Positions 27,165 to 36,254 of a stretch of DNA of 64,000 nucleotides are shown here, in pieces. The DNA is from Lachnospiraceae bacterium (GTDB lineage Bacteria; Bacillota; Clostridia; Lachnospirales; Lachnospiraceae). The translations under genes were made by a program, and so were the position numbers. The stretch lies in NCBI GenBank assembly GCA_015056925.1, contig SVFJ01000002.1:1-64000 (forward strand), read 5' to 3'. The notes beneath the pieces are model-generated. The model had not been told where the DNA came from. It searched no databases and saw nothing but the letters and a program-made list of their open reading frames with translations. Each line of letters opens with the position of its first letter. The first letter of the stretch is position 1.

Positions 27165-28277
27165 CTACATTTTCCCCTGCATTTTGTATACCATTGCCAG
27201 AACCTCTGCCACCGCCTGATACAGCTCCGGCGGTACCTCCTGACCTATCTCTACATTGGCATACAGCATTCTCGCCAATGGCTTGTTTTCTACTATCTCT
27301 ATCTTATTCTCTCTGGCAACCGCCTTAATCTTCTGTGCCAGATAATCCGCACCCTTTGCTACTACGATAGGTGCTGCATTCTCCTCAGGAGAATACTTAA
27401 TCGCTACCGCAAAGTGCGTCGGGTTTGTGATAACTACATCCGCCTTGGTCAAATCCTGCATCATTCTCCTTTGAGATACCTCTCTCATCTTCTGCCTGAT
27501 TTTACCCTTAATCTGCGGGTCTCCTTCTGCATTTTTATATTCATCCTTTACTTCCTGCTTTGTCATCTTGATTTCCTGATTAAACTTATGCTTCTGATAA
27601 GCAAAATCCGCAAATGCAATAACCAGAAAGAAAAGAGATACTTTCAATCCTACATTGATTACGACATCTCCGATTAAGGCAATTGCCTGTGTCAGCGGAA
27701 TATCGTAAAGGTTAAATAAATAACCGCTCTTATCCTTAACTTCATCGTAAACCACAAATGAAATCAATATAATTTTAAAAATCGACTTTACCAGCTCCAT
27801 AATCTTTTCTGCTGAAAAAAGTCTTTTCATTCCCGATACGGGATTTAATTTATTAAACTTGGGCTGTAAGGGCTTTGTTGATACCTTAAACTTAAACTGC
27901 ATCATATTAACCCCAAATGCAATGACGATGCCGATTGCAAAGAACGGTAACACCAAAATCAGCATATTAACCATTACACCACGGAATAAAATTCCGTATT
28001 GCTCCACAAGGGTATACCCCTCATATCTGGTTGTAAGACGCGGCATCTTTTCATATACCGTATGAAACAACCCCATAAATCTTTCTCCCATGCTTCCCAC
28101 CCAGAACTTGAGGATAAGAAACAGCATAATCAATTCAACACCGCTGGAAAGCTCCTTACTTTTGGCAACTTTACCATCCTTACGGGTGTCCTCTTTCTTT
28201 TTGGCGGTAGGCTCTTCTGTTTTCTCACCGCCGGGTCCTTCCTTTGCGAAGAACTGCAAGTCTAACTCTAAAATCAC
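27165..28277 (-). CDS. flhB: Flagellar export switch protein FlhB
   Basis: 370 residues. Starts at GTG (28275-28277), overlapping the fliR TGA, with GGAGGG 6 nt upstream. The N-terminus carries GEKTEEPTAKK. Four membrane helices follow, then the autocleaving cytoplasmic domain with NPTH at 285-288. Cleavage there switches export from hook/rod to filament substrates. Confidence 0.96.
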   Translation of the reverse strand: MILELDLQFFAKEGPGGEKTEEPTAKKKEDTRKDGKVAKSKELSSGVELIMLFLILKFWVGSMGERFMGLFHTVYEKMPRLTTRYEGYTLVEQYGILFRGVMVNMLILVLPFFAIGIVIAFGVNMMQFKFKVSTKPLQPKFNKLNPVSGMKRLFSAEKIMELVKSIFKIILISFVVYDEVKDKSGYLFNLYDIPLTQAIALIGDVVINVGLKVSLFFLVIAFADFAYQKHKFNQEIKMTKQEVKDEYKNAEGDPQIKGKIRQKMREVSQRRMMQDLTKADVVITNPTHFAVAIKYSPEENAAPIVVAKGADYLAQKIKAVARENKIEIVENKPLARMLYANVEIGQEVPPELYQAVAEVLAMVYKMQGKM

Positions 28278-29056
28278 ATCATGCCCTCCACAACAGAAAC
28301 CATCATTTGCTGCATCTGCGCTGTGATAAAATCACAAATACTTGGCAGCATTCCTATTACTACAAATAAAACAACCAAGCCTGCCAACAGCTTCAACTGA
28401 ATACCAACAGAAAACATATTCATCTGTGGTGCAAGCTTTGCCAAAAGACCAAGCACGATATTCATCAGTGTGATACATGCAAATACCGGAAGACAGATAC
28501 GAAAACCAATAATAATATACTCTGCCAAAAACTCCACTACCGAGCTAAGCAGCGAATCCATCTTGAATATCGCACCGCTAATCGGTATCAATGTAAAGGT
28601 CTCTATCAATGCCTTAATCAAAAATCTATGTAAGCCTGTCACCAGCATAATCAGCATGGTTCCGTACTGAAGTAATGCGCCCGTCGCTGATGTCTGCTGA
28701 TTTGTTGTCGGGTCAAAGATATTTGACATCGATAAACCAATCTCCATATCAATGATTCTTCCTGCAAAAACAACAATGGAAGTACACATCTGGGCACTAA
28801 AACCAATCAGCAGGCCCACCGCTACTTCCTTCGCTACGATAACACTATAACCTAATACTGTATTGTATTGGGGATATATGTGTGGTTGAGTAAAGTCGTA
28901 CACTAAGTAAGCCACGAACACACTTAATCCAATTTTTACTGTTCCGGGTACTCCTCTTTGACTAAAGAAGGGAGCTACCAGCACAAAGCTTGCTACTCTT
29001 ACGAGTATTAACAGGAAATATTCCAATTCCTGTACCGAAAAAGATAAGTCTATCAT
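28274..29056 (-). CDS. fliR: Flagellar export protein FliR
   Basis: 260 residues, about six membrane helices, with the family blocks FSQRGVPGTVKIGLS and MEIGLSMSNIFDP. Part of the FliPQR export pore. Its stop overlaps the flhB GTG. GAGG lies 5 nt before the ATG. Confidence 0.95.
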   Translation of the reverse strand: MIDLSFSVQELEYFLLILVRVASFVLVAPFFSQRGVPGTVKIGLSVFVAYLVYDFTQPHIYPQYNTVLGYSVIVAKEVAVGLLIGFSAQMCTSIVVFAGRIIDMEIGLSMSNIFDPTTNQQTSATGALLQYGTMLIMLVTGLHRFLIKALIETFTLIPISGAIFKMDSLLSSVVEFLAEYIIIGFRICLPVFACITLMNIVLGLLAKLAPQMNMFSVGIQLKLLAGLVVLFVVIGMLPSICDFITAQMQQMMVSVVEGMM

Positions 29057-29080
29057 GTCAGCCTCAAAAGCTCCTTTTCG

Positions 29081-29350
29081 TTAACGGATATATACCGCAA
29101 AATTCTGCCACAAATCCTGGGCAAAGGTTGCCATCTCATTTAACATCCAGTTTCCTATAAACATCAGTGTTACGAAGATACCAACCACCTTAGGAACAAA
29201 GGTTAAGGTCTGCTCCTGGATTGATGTTACGGTCTGAAAAATACTGACAATCAAACCGATTAATAATGAAACAATCAAAGGCGGTGCCGCTATCTTTAAT
29301 ACCAGAAACAACCCGTTCCTCATAATTTCTACCGCTGTATCTACTGTCAT
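29081..29350 (-). CDS. fliQ: Flagellar export protein FliQ
   Basis: 89 residues, the usual size, with two membrane helices and the motif QTVTSIQEQTLTFVPK between them. Export pore subunit; 24 bp before fliR. Confidence 0.95.
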   Translation of the reverse strand: MTVDTAVEIMRNGLFLVLKIAAPPLIVSLLIGLIVSIFQTVTSIQEQTLTFVPKVVGIFVTLMFIGNWMLNEMATFAQDLWQNFAVYIR

Positions 29351-29368
29351 CCAAGTCTACCTCCTACG

Positions 29369-30262
29369 CTACATGAACGTTTGTACCAGATATACAATCA
29401 CCAGATTCCATCCGTCTGCCAATACAAAGAGCAGAATCTTAAACGGCATGGAAATCGTTGTAGGCGGCAACATCATCATACCCATACTCATAAGTACCGA
29501 AGCTACTACCATGTCTATCACAATAAACGGAACATATATGACAAATCCCATAACAAAGGCTTTTCTAAGCTCTCCGATAATGAATGCCGGAATCAGTGCT
29601 GTGTTAGGCACATCTTCACGAATCTCTCCGTCCCATTCAATCCCTGCAATATCCATAAAGGTATAGATATCATCTCTGTCTGCCTGTTCGAACATGAACT
29701 CTCTTAAAGGGTCCATTGCCAGCTCGAAGGCTTCCTCCATCTCAATCTCCCCTGCATCAAAGGGAACAATTGCTTCATCATATATCTGCGTAAATATCGG
29801 CTGCATGATAAAGAAGGTAAGAAAAAGTGCAATTGCAATCAACACGTTATTAGGCGGTGCCTGTGAAGTGTTCAATGCACTTCTTGTAAAGCTTAAAACG
29901 ATAATGATTCGTGTAAAGGAAGTCAGCATCACCAATAAAATCGGTATCAATGCGATTGCTGTCAAAACCAGCATGATTCGTATACTACCTGCTAACTCAC
30001 CATTTCCGTCATCATATGTAATCGTAAGATTATTCGCAATATTCAGTTCCTTTAAATCCTCTGCAGTTTCAGCACTGCCAGAAGGATTAATATAGGTTCT
30101 GTTCTCCTCAACCGTACCTTCATTTGAAAGCACGGAATCCGTAAGAACCTGGTCATCATAGGTTGCATGTACCGTCATGGTATCTGCTACAAGCAATACA
30201 AGCACCATTACCACTAAGGATATCAGCTTGCGGATGCTGCCTTTATTCATCAAGTTTTTCAT
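29369..30262 (-). CDS. fliP: Flagellar export protein FliP
   Basis: 297 residues. An N-terminal signal-like helix (about 12-33) is followed by a hydrophilic segment and four membrane helices. Signatures are FTRIIIVLSFTRSALNT, PPNNVLIAIALFLTFFIM and the C-terminal MGMMMLPPTTISMPFK. The extracytoplasmic stretch between signal and core is longer than in Escherichia coli FliP but common in Clostridia. Core of the export pore. Confidence 0.96.
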   Translation of the reverse strand: MKNLMNKGSIRKLISLVVMVLVLLVADTMTVHATYDDQVLTDSVLSNEGTVEENRTYINPSGSAETAEDLKELNIANNLTITYDDGNGELAGSIRIMLVLTAIALIPILLVMLTSFTRIIIVLSFTRSALNTSQAPPNNVLIAIALFLTFFIMQPIFTQIYDEAIVPFDAGEIEMEEAFELAMDPLREFMFEQADRDDIYTFMDIAGIEWDGEIREDVPNTALIPAFIIGELRKAFVMGFVIYVPFIVIDMVVASVLMSMGMMMLPPTTISMPFKILLFVLADGWNLVIVYLVQTFM

Positions 30263-30271
30263 AAATTTCGC

Positions 30272-30637
30272 CTACTTCTTGTGTATACTATTTTTTGCCT
30301 TGTCCAAAATTTCTTTAAAACTCACCGGCATTCCGGTTTCCGATTCCCTAACCGTAATATCTTCCTTGCTAAGCTCCCCCAGTACCGTGACCGTATCCTT
30401 ACAGACCACAAGGGAATAATACTTCTCACCAATCTTAACGATTTGGATAAATTTGTTTGGAGATAACTTATAGGTCTCTATCGTTTTGATATTGGAGCCT
30501 GCCTGGCTTTGTCCCTGCACTCTCGCAATAAATACGGTGGAGAAATAAGTTAACCCCAAAACAAACAGGAAAATCAATATTACCGTAATGAATTGTACTA
30601 TGGAGTCAAAACTGTTCGATGCTGTCAATAAAATCAT
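30272..30637 (-). CDS. fliO: Flagellar biosynthesis protein FliO (FliZ of Bacillus)
   Basis: 121 residues. One membrane helix (about 14-36) precedes a small cytoplasmic beta-rich domain with LSPNKFIQIVKIGEKYYSLV. It helps FliP oligomerise. It lacks the long extracellular N-terminus of Bacillus FliZ. Located between cheY and fliP, as in Bacillus. Confidence 0.85.
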   Translation of the reverse strand: MILLTASNSFDSIVQFITVILIFLFVLGLTYFSTVFIARVQGQSQAGSNIKTIETYKLSPNKFIQIVKIGEKYYSLVVCKDTVTVLGELSKEDITVRESETGMPVSFKEILDKAKNSIHKK

Positions 30638-30668
30638 TACTGTAACCCTTCTTCTATCCTAATTCTAA

Positions 30669-31031
30669 CTATCCGATAACCTTCTTCACTGCTTCCAATA
30701 CTCTTTCCGCCTGGAAAGGTTTCACAATGAAGTCCTTTGCACCTGACTGGATGGCTTCGATAACCATCGCCTGCTGACCCATTGCCGAACACATGATAAC
30801 ATTTGCGCCACCGTCCGCTGCCTTGATTGCCTTCAATGCCTGAATACCATCCATCTCCGGCATGGTAATATCCATCAGCGTAAGGTCCGGTGATACCTCC
30901 TTATATTTATCCACTGCTATCTTTCCGTTCTCAGCCTCAGCAGCAACTTCATATCCATTCTTCGTTAAGATGTCCTTAATCATCATTCTCATAAATGCTG
31001 CGTCATCTACGATAAGAACTCTCTTTGCCAT
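30669..31031 (-). CDS. cheY: Chemotaxis response regulator CheY
   Basis: 120 residues, a single receiver domain. The acidic pair Asp9/Asp10, phospho-acceptor Asp54 (LMDITMPEMDG), the switch Ser in MCSAMGQQ and Lys in FIVKPF are all present. Phosphorylated CheY binds FliM/FliY at the motor. GAGGAG upstream of the ATG. It sits directly after fliY. Confidence 0.96.
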   Translation of the reverse strand: MAKRVLIVDDAAFMRMMIKDILTKNGYEVAAEAENGKIAVDKYKEVSPDLTLMDITMPEMDGIQALKAIKAADGGANVIMCSAMGQQAMVIEAIQSGAKDFIVKPFQAERVLEAVKKVIG

Positions 31032-31051
31032 TTATTCTCTCTCCTCTCAGG

Positions 31052-32311
31052 CTATTTTACAATTTCTACAATTCTTACACCGAAACTTTCTTCGATAACT
31101 ACTACCTCGCCCTTAGCAACGAACTTGCCGTTAACCAATACATCTACAGGCTCACCGGCTATCTTATCCAGCTCAATAATGGTTCCCGGTGCAAATTCCA
31201 AAATATCTGAAATAGATTTGCTTGTTCTTCCAAGCTCTACTGTTACCTCTAACGGTACATCTCTGATTAAGCCAATGCTCTCTGCACTTACCATCTCGGC
31301 TCCACCCATTGCAAAGTTCTGGAACTGTGCAGGCTGGATATTGATGTTCGGCATTCCGTATGGCATTCCGCCCATTGGAGGCATTCCGCCACCCATCGGA
31401 GGCATTCCGCCACCCATCGGAGGCATTCCGCCGCCCATTGGAGGCATTCCGCCCATATTCATCTGAGGCATTCCCATCTGACTCATATCCATAGCCGGCT
31501 GCTGTGGTGCCGCCATCTGTGGTGCAGGTGTCGGAGCCGGTGTTGGTGCTGCCGGAGCCGGTGCAGGTGTTGGTGCTGCTGTCTCTGCTGCTCCCCCACC
31601 CATCTGCTGAGCCATAAAGGTTTCGTAGATAGACTTTGCAAAATCAATTGGATATAACTGCATCAAAGTAGAATCTACCAAATCATCAATCTGCATCTTA
31701 AAGGAAATCTTTACGAAATCTCCATTTAAAAAATCTGAAATATCACTTGGCGGATTACCATGCATATCAACCAGCTTTGACTCTGGCGGGCTGATATCAA
31801 TTGTCTTTCCAAGCATTGAAGAAAGAGAGGTTGCCGATGAACCCATCATCTGGTTCATAGCCTCTGAAATTGCACTTAAGTGTAAGTCAGTAACCTCGCC
31901 CTCTGTGTTGGTTCCGTCTCCACCCATCATCAAATCTGTAATCACCTTAACGTCATGTTCCTTTAATACAAGGATATTCATTCCGTTTAATCCAACCGTG
32001 TATTTAATTCTGATAAATACACATGGCTTTTCATAATCAGCAACTACTTCATCCCATGTTGCCATTTCTACAACAGGAGTTGTAATATTTACCTTTCTGT
32101 TTACCAGCGAATACAAGGTTGTTGCCGATGTACCCATGCTGATGTTTGCCACCTCACCAATTGCATCTCTTTCTACTTCATTCAAGCCTTCCACTGTAGC
32201 AGTGGCTGTGTCTGCTCCTCCACCCGATTCCAAATCGGATGTATCGCTTGCGGATAAATCCACGCCGTTGAGCAACGCATTTATTTCGTCCTGCGATAAC
32301 ATTCCATCCAT
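31052..32311 (-). CDS. fliY: Flagellar switch protein FliY (CheC-FliN fusion)
   Basis: 419 residues. The N-terminus MLSQDEINALL matches the FliM-type CheY-P-binding peptide. A CheC-like domain (about 30-220) retains both phosphatase half-sites, VERDAIGEVANISMG and LSAISEAMNQMMG. A low-complexity Ala/Pro then Met/Pro/Gly-rich linker (about 235-325) includes tandem GGMPPMG units. A FliN (SpoA) domain (about 335-419) ends the protein. It is part of the C-ring and dephosphorylates CheY-P. It begins 2 bp after fliM ends. Confidence 0.95.
   Translation of the reverse strand: MDGMLSQDEINALLNGVDLSASDTSDLESGGGADTATATVEGLNEVERDAIGEVANISMGTSATTLYSLVNRKVNITTPVVEMATWDEVVADYEKPCVFIRIKYTVGLNGMNILVLKEHDVKVITDLMMGGDGTNTEGEVTDLHLSAISEAMNQMMGSSATSLSSMLGKTIDISPPESKLVDMHGNPPSDISDFLNGDFVKISFKMQIDDLVDSTLMQLYPIDFAKSIYETFMAQQMGGGAAETAAPTPAPAPAAPTPAPTPAPQMAAPQQPAMDMSQMGMPQMNMGGMPPMGGGMPPMGGGMPPMGGGMPPMGGMPYGMPNINIQPAQFQNFAMGGAEMVSAESIGLIRDVPLEVTVELGRTSKSISDILEFAPGTIIELDKIAGEPVDVLVNGKFVAKGEVVVIEESFGVRIVEIVK
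31366..31457. repeat. Short in-gene tandem repeat encoding Met-Pro-Gly units
   Basis: Four or five copies of a roughly 21-24 bp unit built on GGAGGCATTCCGCC inside fliY, encoding GGMPPMG repeats of the interdomain linker. Such repeats can change copy number by slippage without breaking the frame. Confidence 0.8.
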
Positions 32312-32313
32312 GT

Positions 32314-33294
32314 CTATTCCTCCTCTCGTATCACTGATGTTACCCTGACTGCATATGCCTCTTTACTTGCACCCGGCACTGCATTGAACTTCTTAATATT
32401 TCCTACATATACGTCTAACTCATCATTTACCTTCGAATCCAGCCTGATAATATCTCCAACCTGAATGTTTACGAAGTCATTTACCGTTATGACGCTCTGT
32501 CCAAGTACCGCCTTCACCGGTACATCCACCTTACGCACCATAACCTCAAGGAACTGCTCGTAATCCTCTTCATCCATCTTCTGCATATTAGAAAACCAGT
32601 ACTTGGTATTCAATCTATCCATCACTGACTCTAATGTGAAGAACGGAAGACATACATTCATCAGACCTTCAACATCGCCAATCTTAACATTCATGGTAAC
32701 TAACGCTACCATGTCACTTGGTGCAATTACCTGTGCAAACTGTGGATTTGTCTCAATTCTTTCCAAGAAAGGATTGATTTCCACTACATTCTTCCATGGT
32801 TCTCTCATTAGCTGCATACAGATAACCATGATTCTCTCGATGATACTCATCTCGATTTCAGAGAACTCTCTGGTCTTTTCCAGTGTTTCTCCCTTGCCGC
32901 CCAGCATTCTGTCTATAATCGCATAACCAAGACCGCTTGTCAGCTCCATAATGATACTTCCCTGCATCGGTGCAAAATTTACGATTGTAAGCAATACCGG
33001 ATTCGATAACGCATTTGAGAACTCCGCAAAGGTTACTGTCTCAGCACTTGCTACGCTTACCTGTACATTTTTTCTAAGATATACCGGTAAATTCGTTGAT
33101 AGCAATCTTCCGTAATGGTCGAAAATCATGCTTAATGTTCTAAGATGCTCTTTGGAGAACTTGGCAGGTCGGCTAAAGTCATAATCTTTAACCTGAACCT
33201 CCTCTTTCTCCTGCATGTCCTCTACGTCAAGTTCGCCGCTGCTTAATGCCGCCAGCAAACTGTCTATCTCATTTTGTGATAATACCTCTCCCAT
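32314..33294 (-). CDS. fliM: Flagellar motor switch protein FliM
   Basis: 326 residues from the ATG at 33294; a GTG 12 bases upstream lies inside the AGGGGGTG ribosome site. The CheY-P-binding N-terminal peptide is GEVLSQNEIDSLLAAL. The middle CheC-like domain includes LSMIFDHYGRLLSTNLPVYL and MLGGKG, followed by a C-terminal SpoA domain. C-ring component linking FliG to FliY. Confidence 0.96.
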   Translation of the reverse strand: MGEVLSQNEIDSLLAALSSGELDVEDMQEKEEVQVKDYDFSRPAKFSKEHLRTLSMIFDHYGRLLSTNLPVYLRKNVQVSVASAETVTFAEFSNALSNPVLLTIVNFAPMQGSIIMELTSGLGYAIIDRMLGGKGETLEKTREFSEIEMSIIERIMVICMQLMREPWKNVVEINPFLERIETNPQFAQVIAPSDMVALVTMNVKIGDVEGLMNVCLPFFTLESVMDRLNTKYWFSNMQKMDEEDYEQFLEVMVRKVDVPVKAVLGQSVITVNDFVNIQVGDIIRLDSKVNDELDVYVGNIKKFNAVPGASKEAYAVRVTSVIREEE

Positions 33295-33351
33295 TTCGCC
33301 AATCACCCCCTGTAGCCTGATTTAAGAGGTTTCTCTGTTGCTTTTCAATTA

Positions 33352-33864
33352 TTATTGATACAAGAAACTATAGGATATTGCGAAAATAAAATCTGAACCG
33401 AATAACTTCTGAATCTCCTGTATAATCTCATTCTTGATTGCTGCAGAATTTGATTTTGCTTCTTCCATTGTGTAGTTTGCCATGACACTAAAGATAATGT
33501 CCTTAATCAAACCTTCCTTTGTTGCCATGGTTTCTGAGTATGTTGCATAATCCTCATGTGCTGAATTCATGGATAAGGATACTGTTCCCATTGCAAAATG
33601 GCTCTTGCCATCTTCGCCGGTCTTTAATGGAATGGTAAGCTCGCCTGTGATATTGTATACCTCTGTCTCAGACATCGGAACGCTGGTTGCCAGATTAGAA
33701 TCCGGTAAGCCTTCAATCTCAAGTCCGATAACAGCTGCAATATCTGCTACCAATGAAGCCGTTTTTTTAGTTGCACTAGATACACTAATCATCATAATCG
33801 CTGATAATACGATATTTACGACTAATAGTGCCAAGATAATAATAGATAGTAGATTTTTTTTCAT
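33352..33864 (-). CDS. fliL: Flagellar basal body-associated protein FliL
   Basis: 170 residues from the ATG at 33864 (MKKNLLSIII...). A GTG five codons earlier is too near the GGTGG ribosome site. One N-terminal membrane helix (about 4-25) is followed by an extracytoplasmic stomatin-like domain. FliL surrounds the stator units and supports motor torque. Directly downstream of motAB. Confidence 0.92.
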   Translation of the reverse strand: MKKNLLSIIILALLVVNIVLSAIMMISVSSATKKTASLVADIAAVIGLEIEGLPDSNLATSVPMSETEVYNITGELTIPLKTGEDGKSHFAMGTVSLSMNSAHEDYATYSETMATKEGLIKDIIFSVMANYTMEEAKSNSAAIKNEIIQEIQKLFGSDFIFAISYSFLYQ

Positions 33865-33949
33865 GTCTGTGAATTCCACCTTTCCAGTACCTGCAAACTT
33901 TCTGATGCTTTAGCATCTTGTGCAGGCACCATTTTTACACTATTCCCAT

Positions 33950-35026
33950 TTAATAAGCACTTAACGAGTTGTAAATTTTGATTTCCACTCGTCTGTTCTT
34001 TGCTCTTCCCTCCGGTGTGGAGTTGTCAGCGATTGGCAGGTATTCCCCTCTACCTGAGTGCTTCATAATCGCCGGGTCTATGGAAGTATTATCTCTTAAA
34101 TAATTAAATACTGCTAACGCTCTGTAGCTGCTTAATACATCATTGTTCTGATATCTTCCGCCATTCATCGGAACAGAGTCCGTATGACCTTCTATCTCAA
34201 TGGTATGGTCAGCGTACTTTGTAAGCAATACACCAATCTTTTTTAATACAGGAATGGCCTCCTGCTTCAAGGTAGCTTCTCCTGAGTCAAATAAGAATGC
34301 ACCGTTAAGTGTTAATAACACGAAGTTTGAATTAAAGCTGACCTCTATTTCATCCTCCATCATACTTTCCTCAACACTCTCTGTAATCAGCTCTGCCAGA
34401 GATTCTGACATTGCCATCTTCTCATCCTCAAGCCTGTCTAATGCTTCCTCTTGTGCAAGCATTGCCAAAGCTGCAAGTAATTCTTCCAGAGTCATATCCG
34501 AAGCTTCATCCTTCTTCATATCCTCTAAAAGCTCCAGCAGTTCTTCTGCATCAATTCCTGCAAGTGCTTCTTGTAATTCGAGGTTTGCCAGAGCCTCCAT
34601 CAATTCTTCAATATCCTCTATTGTGGCATCTCCCTCTTCCATCTTCTCGATAAGCTCCTTATACTTTTCATCAAGAGCTTTGGCTGCTTCCGCACTAGTC
34701 TGTCCCTTTGCGTTCTCTTCAAGTTCTGCCGAGTCCGAATCGTTCTCCGCCACTTTACCTGTACTATTAATATATTCGTCCAGCTGATTCAACTGGCTGA
34801 CGCCATTACTAATCAGAATACCGTCACCAATTGCCTGTGCACCTGCTTTAAAGATACTAAAAGTCTGCTGGAAGGAATCGGCTACCGCATCATACTTTGC
34901 CGCATCAATGGTTGACATTGAGAACAGCATAACGAAAAAGCACATGAGCAGTGTCATCATATCTGAGAAGGTACCCATCCATTCGGCAAGGCCCTGCTTA
35001 ACCTCTTCCTGCTTCTTTCTAGCCAT
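33950..35026 (-). CDS. motB: Flagellar stator protein MotB with long acidic insertion
   Basis: 358 residues, about 80-100 longer than typical MotB. One membrane helix (about 20-38) contains the ion-carrying Asp22 (TFSDMMTLLMCFFVML). The plug region follows, then an unusual acidic, Leu/Ala-rich helical stretch (about 93-210). It contains two related segments, DIEELMEALANLELQEALAG and TLEELLAALAMLAQEEALDR. The OmpA peptidoglycan-binding domain (about 225-355) has IEIEGHTDSVPM and a C-terminal NRRVEIKI. The ATG overlaps the motA stop by one base. The insertion may be a spacer or dimerisation element. Confidence 0.95.
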   Translation of the reverse strand: MARKKQEEVKQGLAEWMGTFSDMMTLLMCFFVMLFSMSTIDAAKYDAVADSFQQTFSIFKAGAQAIGDGILISNGVSQLNQLDEYINSTGKVAENDSDSAELEENAKGQTSAEAAKALDEKYKELIEKMEEGDATIEDIEELMEALANLELQEALAGIDAEELLELLEDMKKDEASDMTLEELLAALAMLAQEEALDRLEDEKMAMSESLAELITESVEESMMEDEIEVSFNSNFVLLTLNGAFLFDSGEATLKQEAIPVLKKIGVLLTKYADHTIEIEGHTDSVPMNGGRYQNNDVLSSYRALAVFNYLRDNTSIDPAIMKHSGRGEYLPIADNSTPEGRAKNRRVEIKIYNSLSAY

Positions 35027-35823
35027 TAAGCTTCACCTCCGGCTCCTTCTTCTGTTGAAGTTGTTCTCTCACTTGGTGATAAGAATGACTTCAGCTTCTC
35101 CTCAATTACTCGTGGGTTCTCACCTGCCTGGATTGACAGTAAGCCCTCTATCATAATTTCCTTCGCCTGAATCTCAATTGCATTATTAGCCTTCAGCTTA
35201 TTCGCCGTCGGTGTACAAATCCAGTTCGCAAGAACCGAACCATAGAATGTCGTAATCACCGCAACTGCCATGGAAGGACCCAGTGCTGACGGGTCAGACA
35301 TGTGCTGTAACATGATAATCAGACCAACCAGTGTACCAATCATACCCCATGCAGGACCCATGGAAGCCGCAGTTTCCCAAAAGCCAATCTTCGACTTATG
35401 ACGTGACTCAATACTGGAAAGTTCTGACTCTAAGATACCTCTAACAAGCTCCGGGTCTGTACCATCGACAATCAGTAAGATTCCTTTCTTCATAAAAGGA
35501 TCATCCAAATTGCCGGCAGCCTCTTCCAAAGAAAGCAAGCCTTCCTTTCTTGCCACATTTGACAAATCTATTATTTGTGTAATCATTTCTGGAACATTAA
35601 TATTGACTGGTTTGAAAATCAACCCAATGCTCTTCAAACCACCTAAAAAATCAGACATCGATACGGATGCTAATGTCGCACAAAAGGCTCCACCAAATGT
35701 AATGAGAACTGATGGTGGATCCCAGAAGAACCCAAGAGCTGCCACTCCATCATCTCCATTGGTGATACCGAATATTACCAGCACCGCACATAATACTAGA
35801 CCTAATAAAGACGCTAAATCCAC
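35026..35823 (-). CDS. motA: Flagellar stator protein MotA
   Basis: 265 residues, four membrane helices, with the cytoplasmic torque loop between helices 2 and 3 and the AWGMIGTLVGLI motif in helix 3. Start codon GTG at 35823 with GAAGGG upstream. The gene is preceded by a 155-bp gap that holds its own promoter and a CodY box, so motAB can probably be expressed apart from the upstream hook genes. In Bacillus subtilis motAB lie outside the fla/che operon. Confidence 0.95.
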   Translation of the reverse strand: MDLASLLGLVLCAVLVIFGITNGDDGVAALGFFWDPPSVLITFGGAFCATLASVSMSDFLGGLKSIGLIFKPVNINVPEMITQIIDLSNVARKEGLLSLEEAAGNLDDPFMKKGILLIVDGTDPELVRGILESELSSIESRHKSKIGFWETAASMGPAWGMIGTLVGLIIMLQHMSDPSALGPSMAVAVITTFYGSVLANWICTPTANKLKANNAIEIQAKEIMIEGLLSIQAGENPRVIEEKLKSFLSPSERTTSTEEGAGGEA

Positions 35824-35913
35824 TTTTACACATCCCTTCTATAAATGCCTTTACAACATTTATTAAATAAGTTTTGTATTTATGAAATACATTTATCTCT
35901 TTCCCCTATAGAT

Positions 35914-35942
35914 ATCATACACAAAGGTTACATAAATTGCAA
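35914..35942 (-). promoter_or_regulatory. Predicted internal promoter for motA-motB and downstream genes
   Basis: Minus strand: TTGCAA (35937-35942), a 17-bp spacer, and TATGAT (35914-35919), in the only sizeable gap of the central cluster. Transcription would start near 35907, about 85 nt before the motA GTG. Confidence 0.6.
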
Positions 35943-35943
35943 C

Positions 35944-35958
35944 AATTTTCTGATAATT
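35944..35958 (-). promoter_or_regulatory. Candidate CodY box next to motA promoter
   Basis: AATTATCAGAAAATT on the minus strand matches the CodY consensus AATTTTCWGAAAATT at 14 of 15 positions. It ends 1 bp before the -35 of the internal promoter. CodY is encoded at 51202-51987. Confidence 0.6.
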
Positions 35959-35978
35959 TTAGTAAATCTTTTAAAATT

Positions 35979-36173
35979 TTATCCTATAGTTGTGCAAAAA
36001 ACCTCTTTATTCCATGTTTTCACTAAGTTTCGAATCTCTTGACTTGATTCTTTCAAGATTAATTTACGTCCTGTAGTTAACGTAAGTACCGTATCGGGTG
36101 TCTCCTCGATTACCTCTATAATACTTGGATTAATCATCATTTTTGCACCATTAATTTTTGTTACTTCAATCAT
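35979..36173 (-). CDS. flbD: FlbD family protein (SwrD-like)
   Basis: 64 residues, the usual size of FlbD/SwrD. The conserved start MIEVTKINGAKMMINPSIIE leads into a beta-rich core with TLTTGRKLILKES. In Bacillus subtilis SwrD raises motor torque. It lies between flgE and motAB, next to the stator genes it is thought to affect. Confidence 0.9.
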   Translation of the reverse strand: MIEVTKINGAKMMINPSIIEVIEETPDTVLTLTTGRKLILKESSQEIRNLVKTWNKEVFCTTIG

Positions 36174-36254
36174 TTTATGTTTCTCCTTTTATATGCAAGA
36201 GGAACCTTTCGTTCCTCTTGCACTATTTAGTTGATATCTACCGGTTTCTTATTT

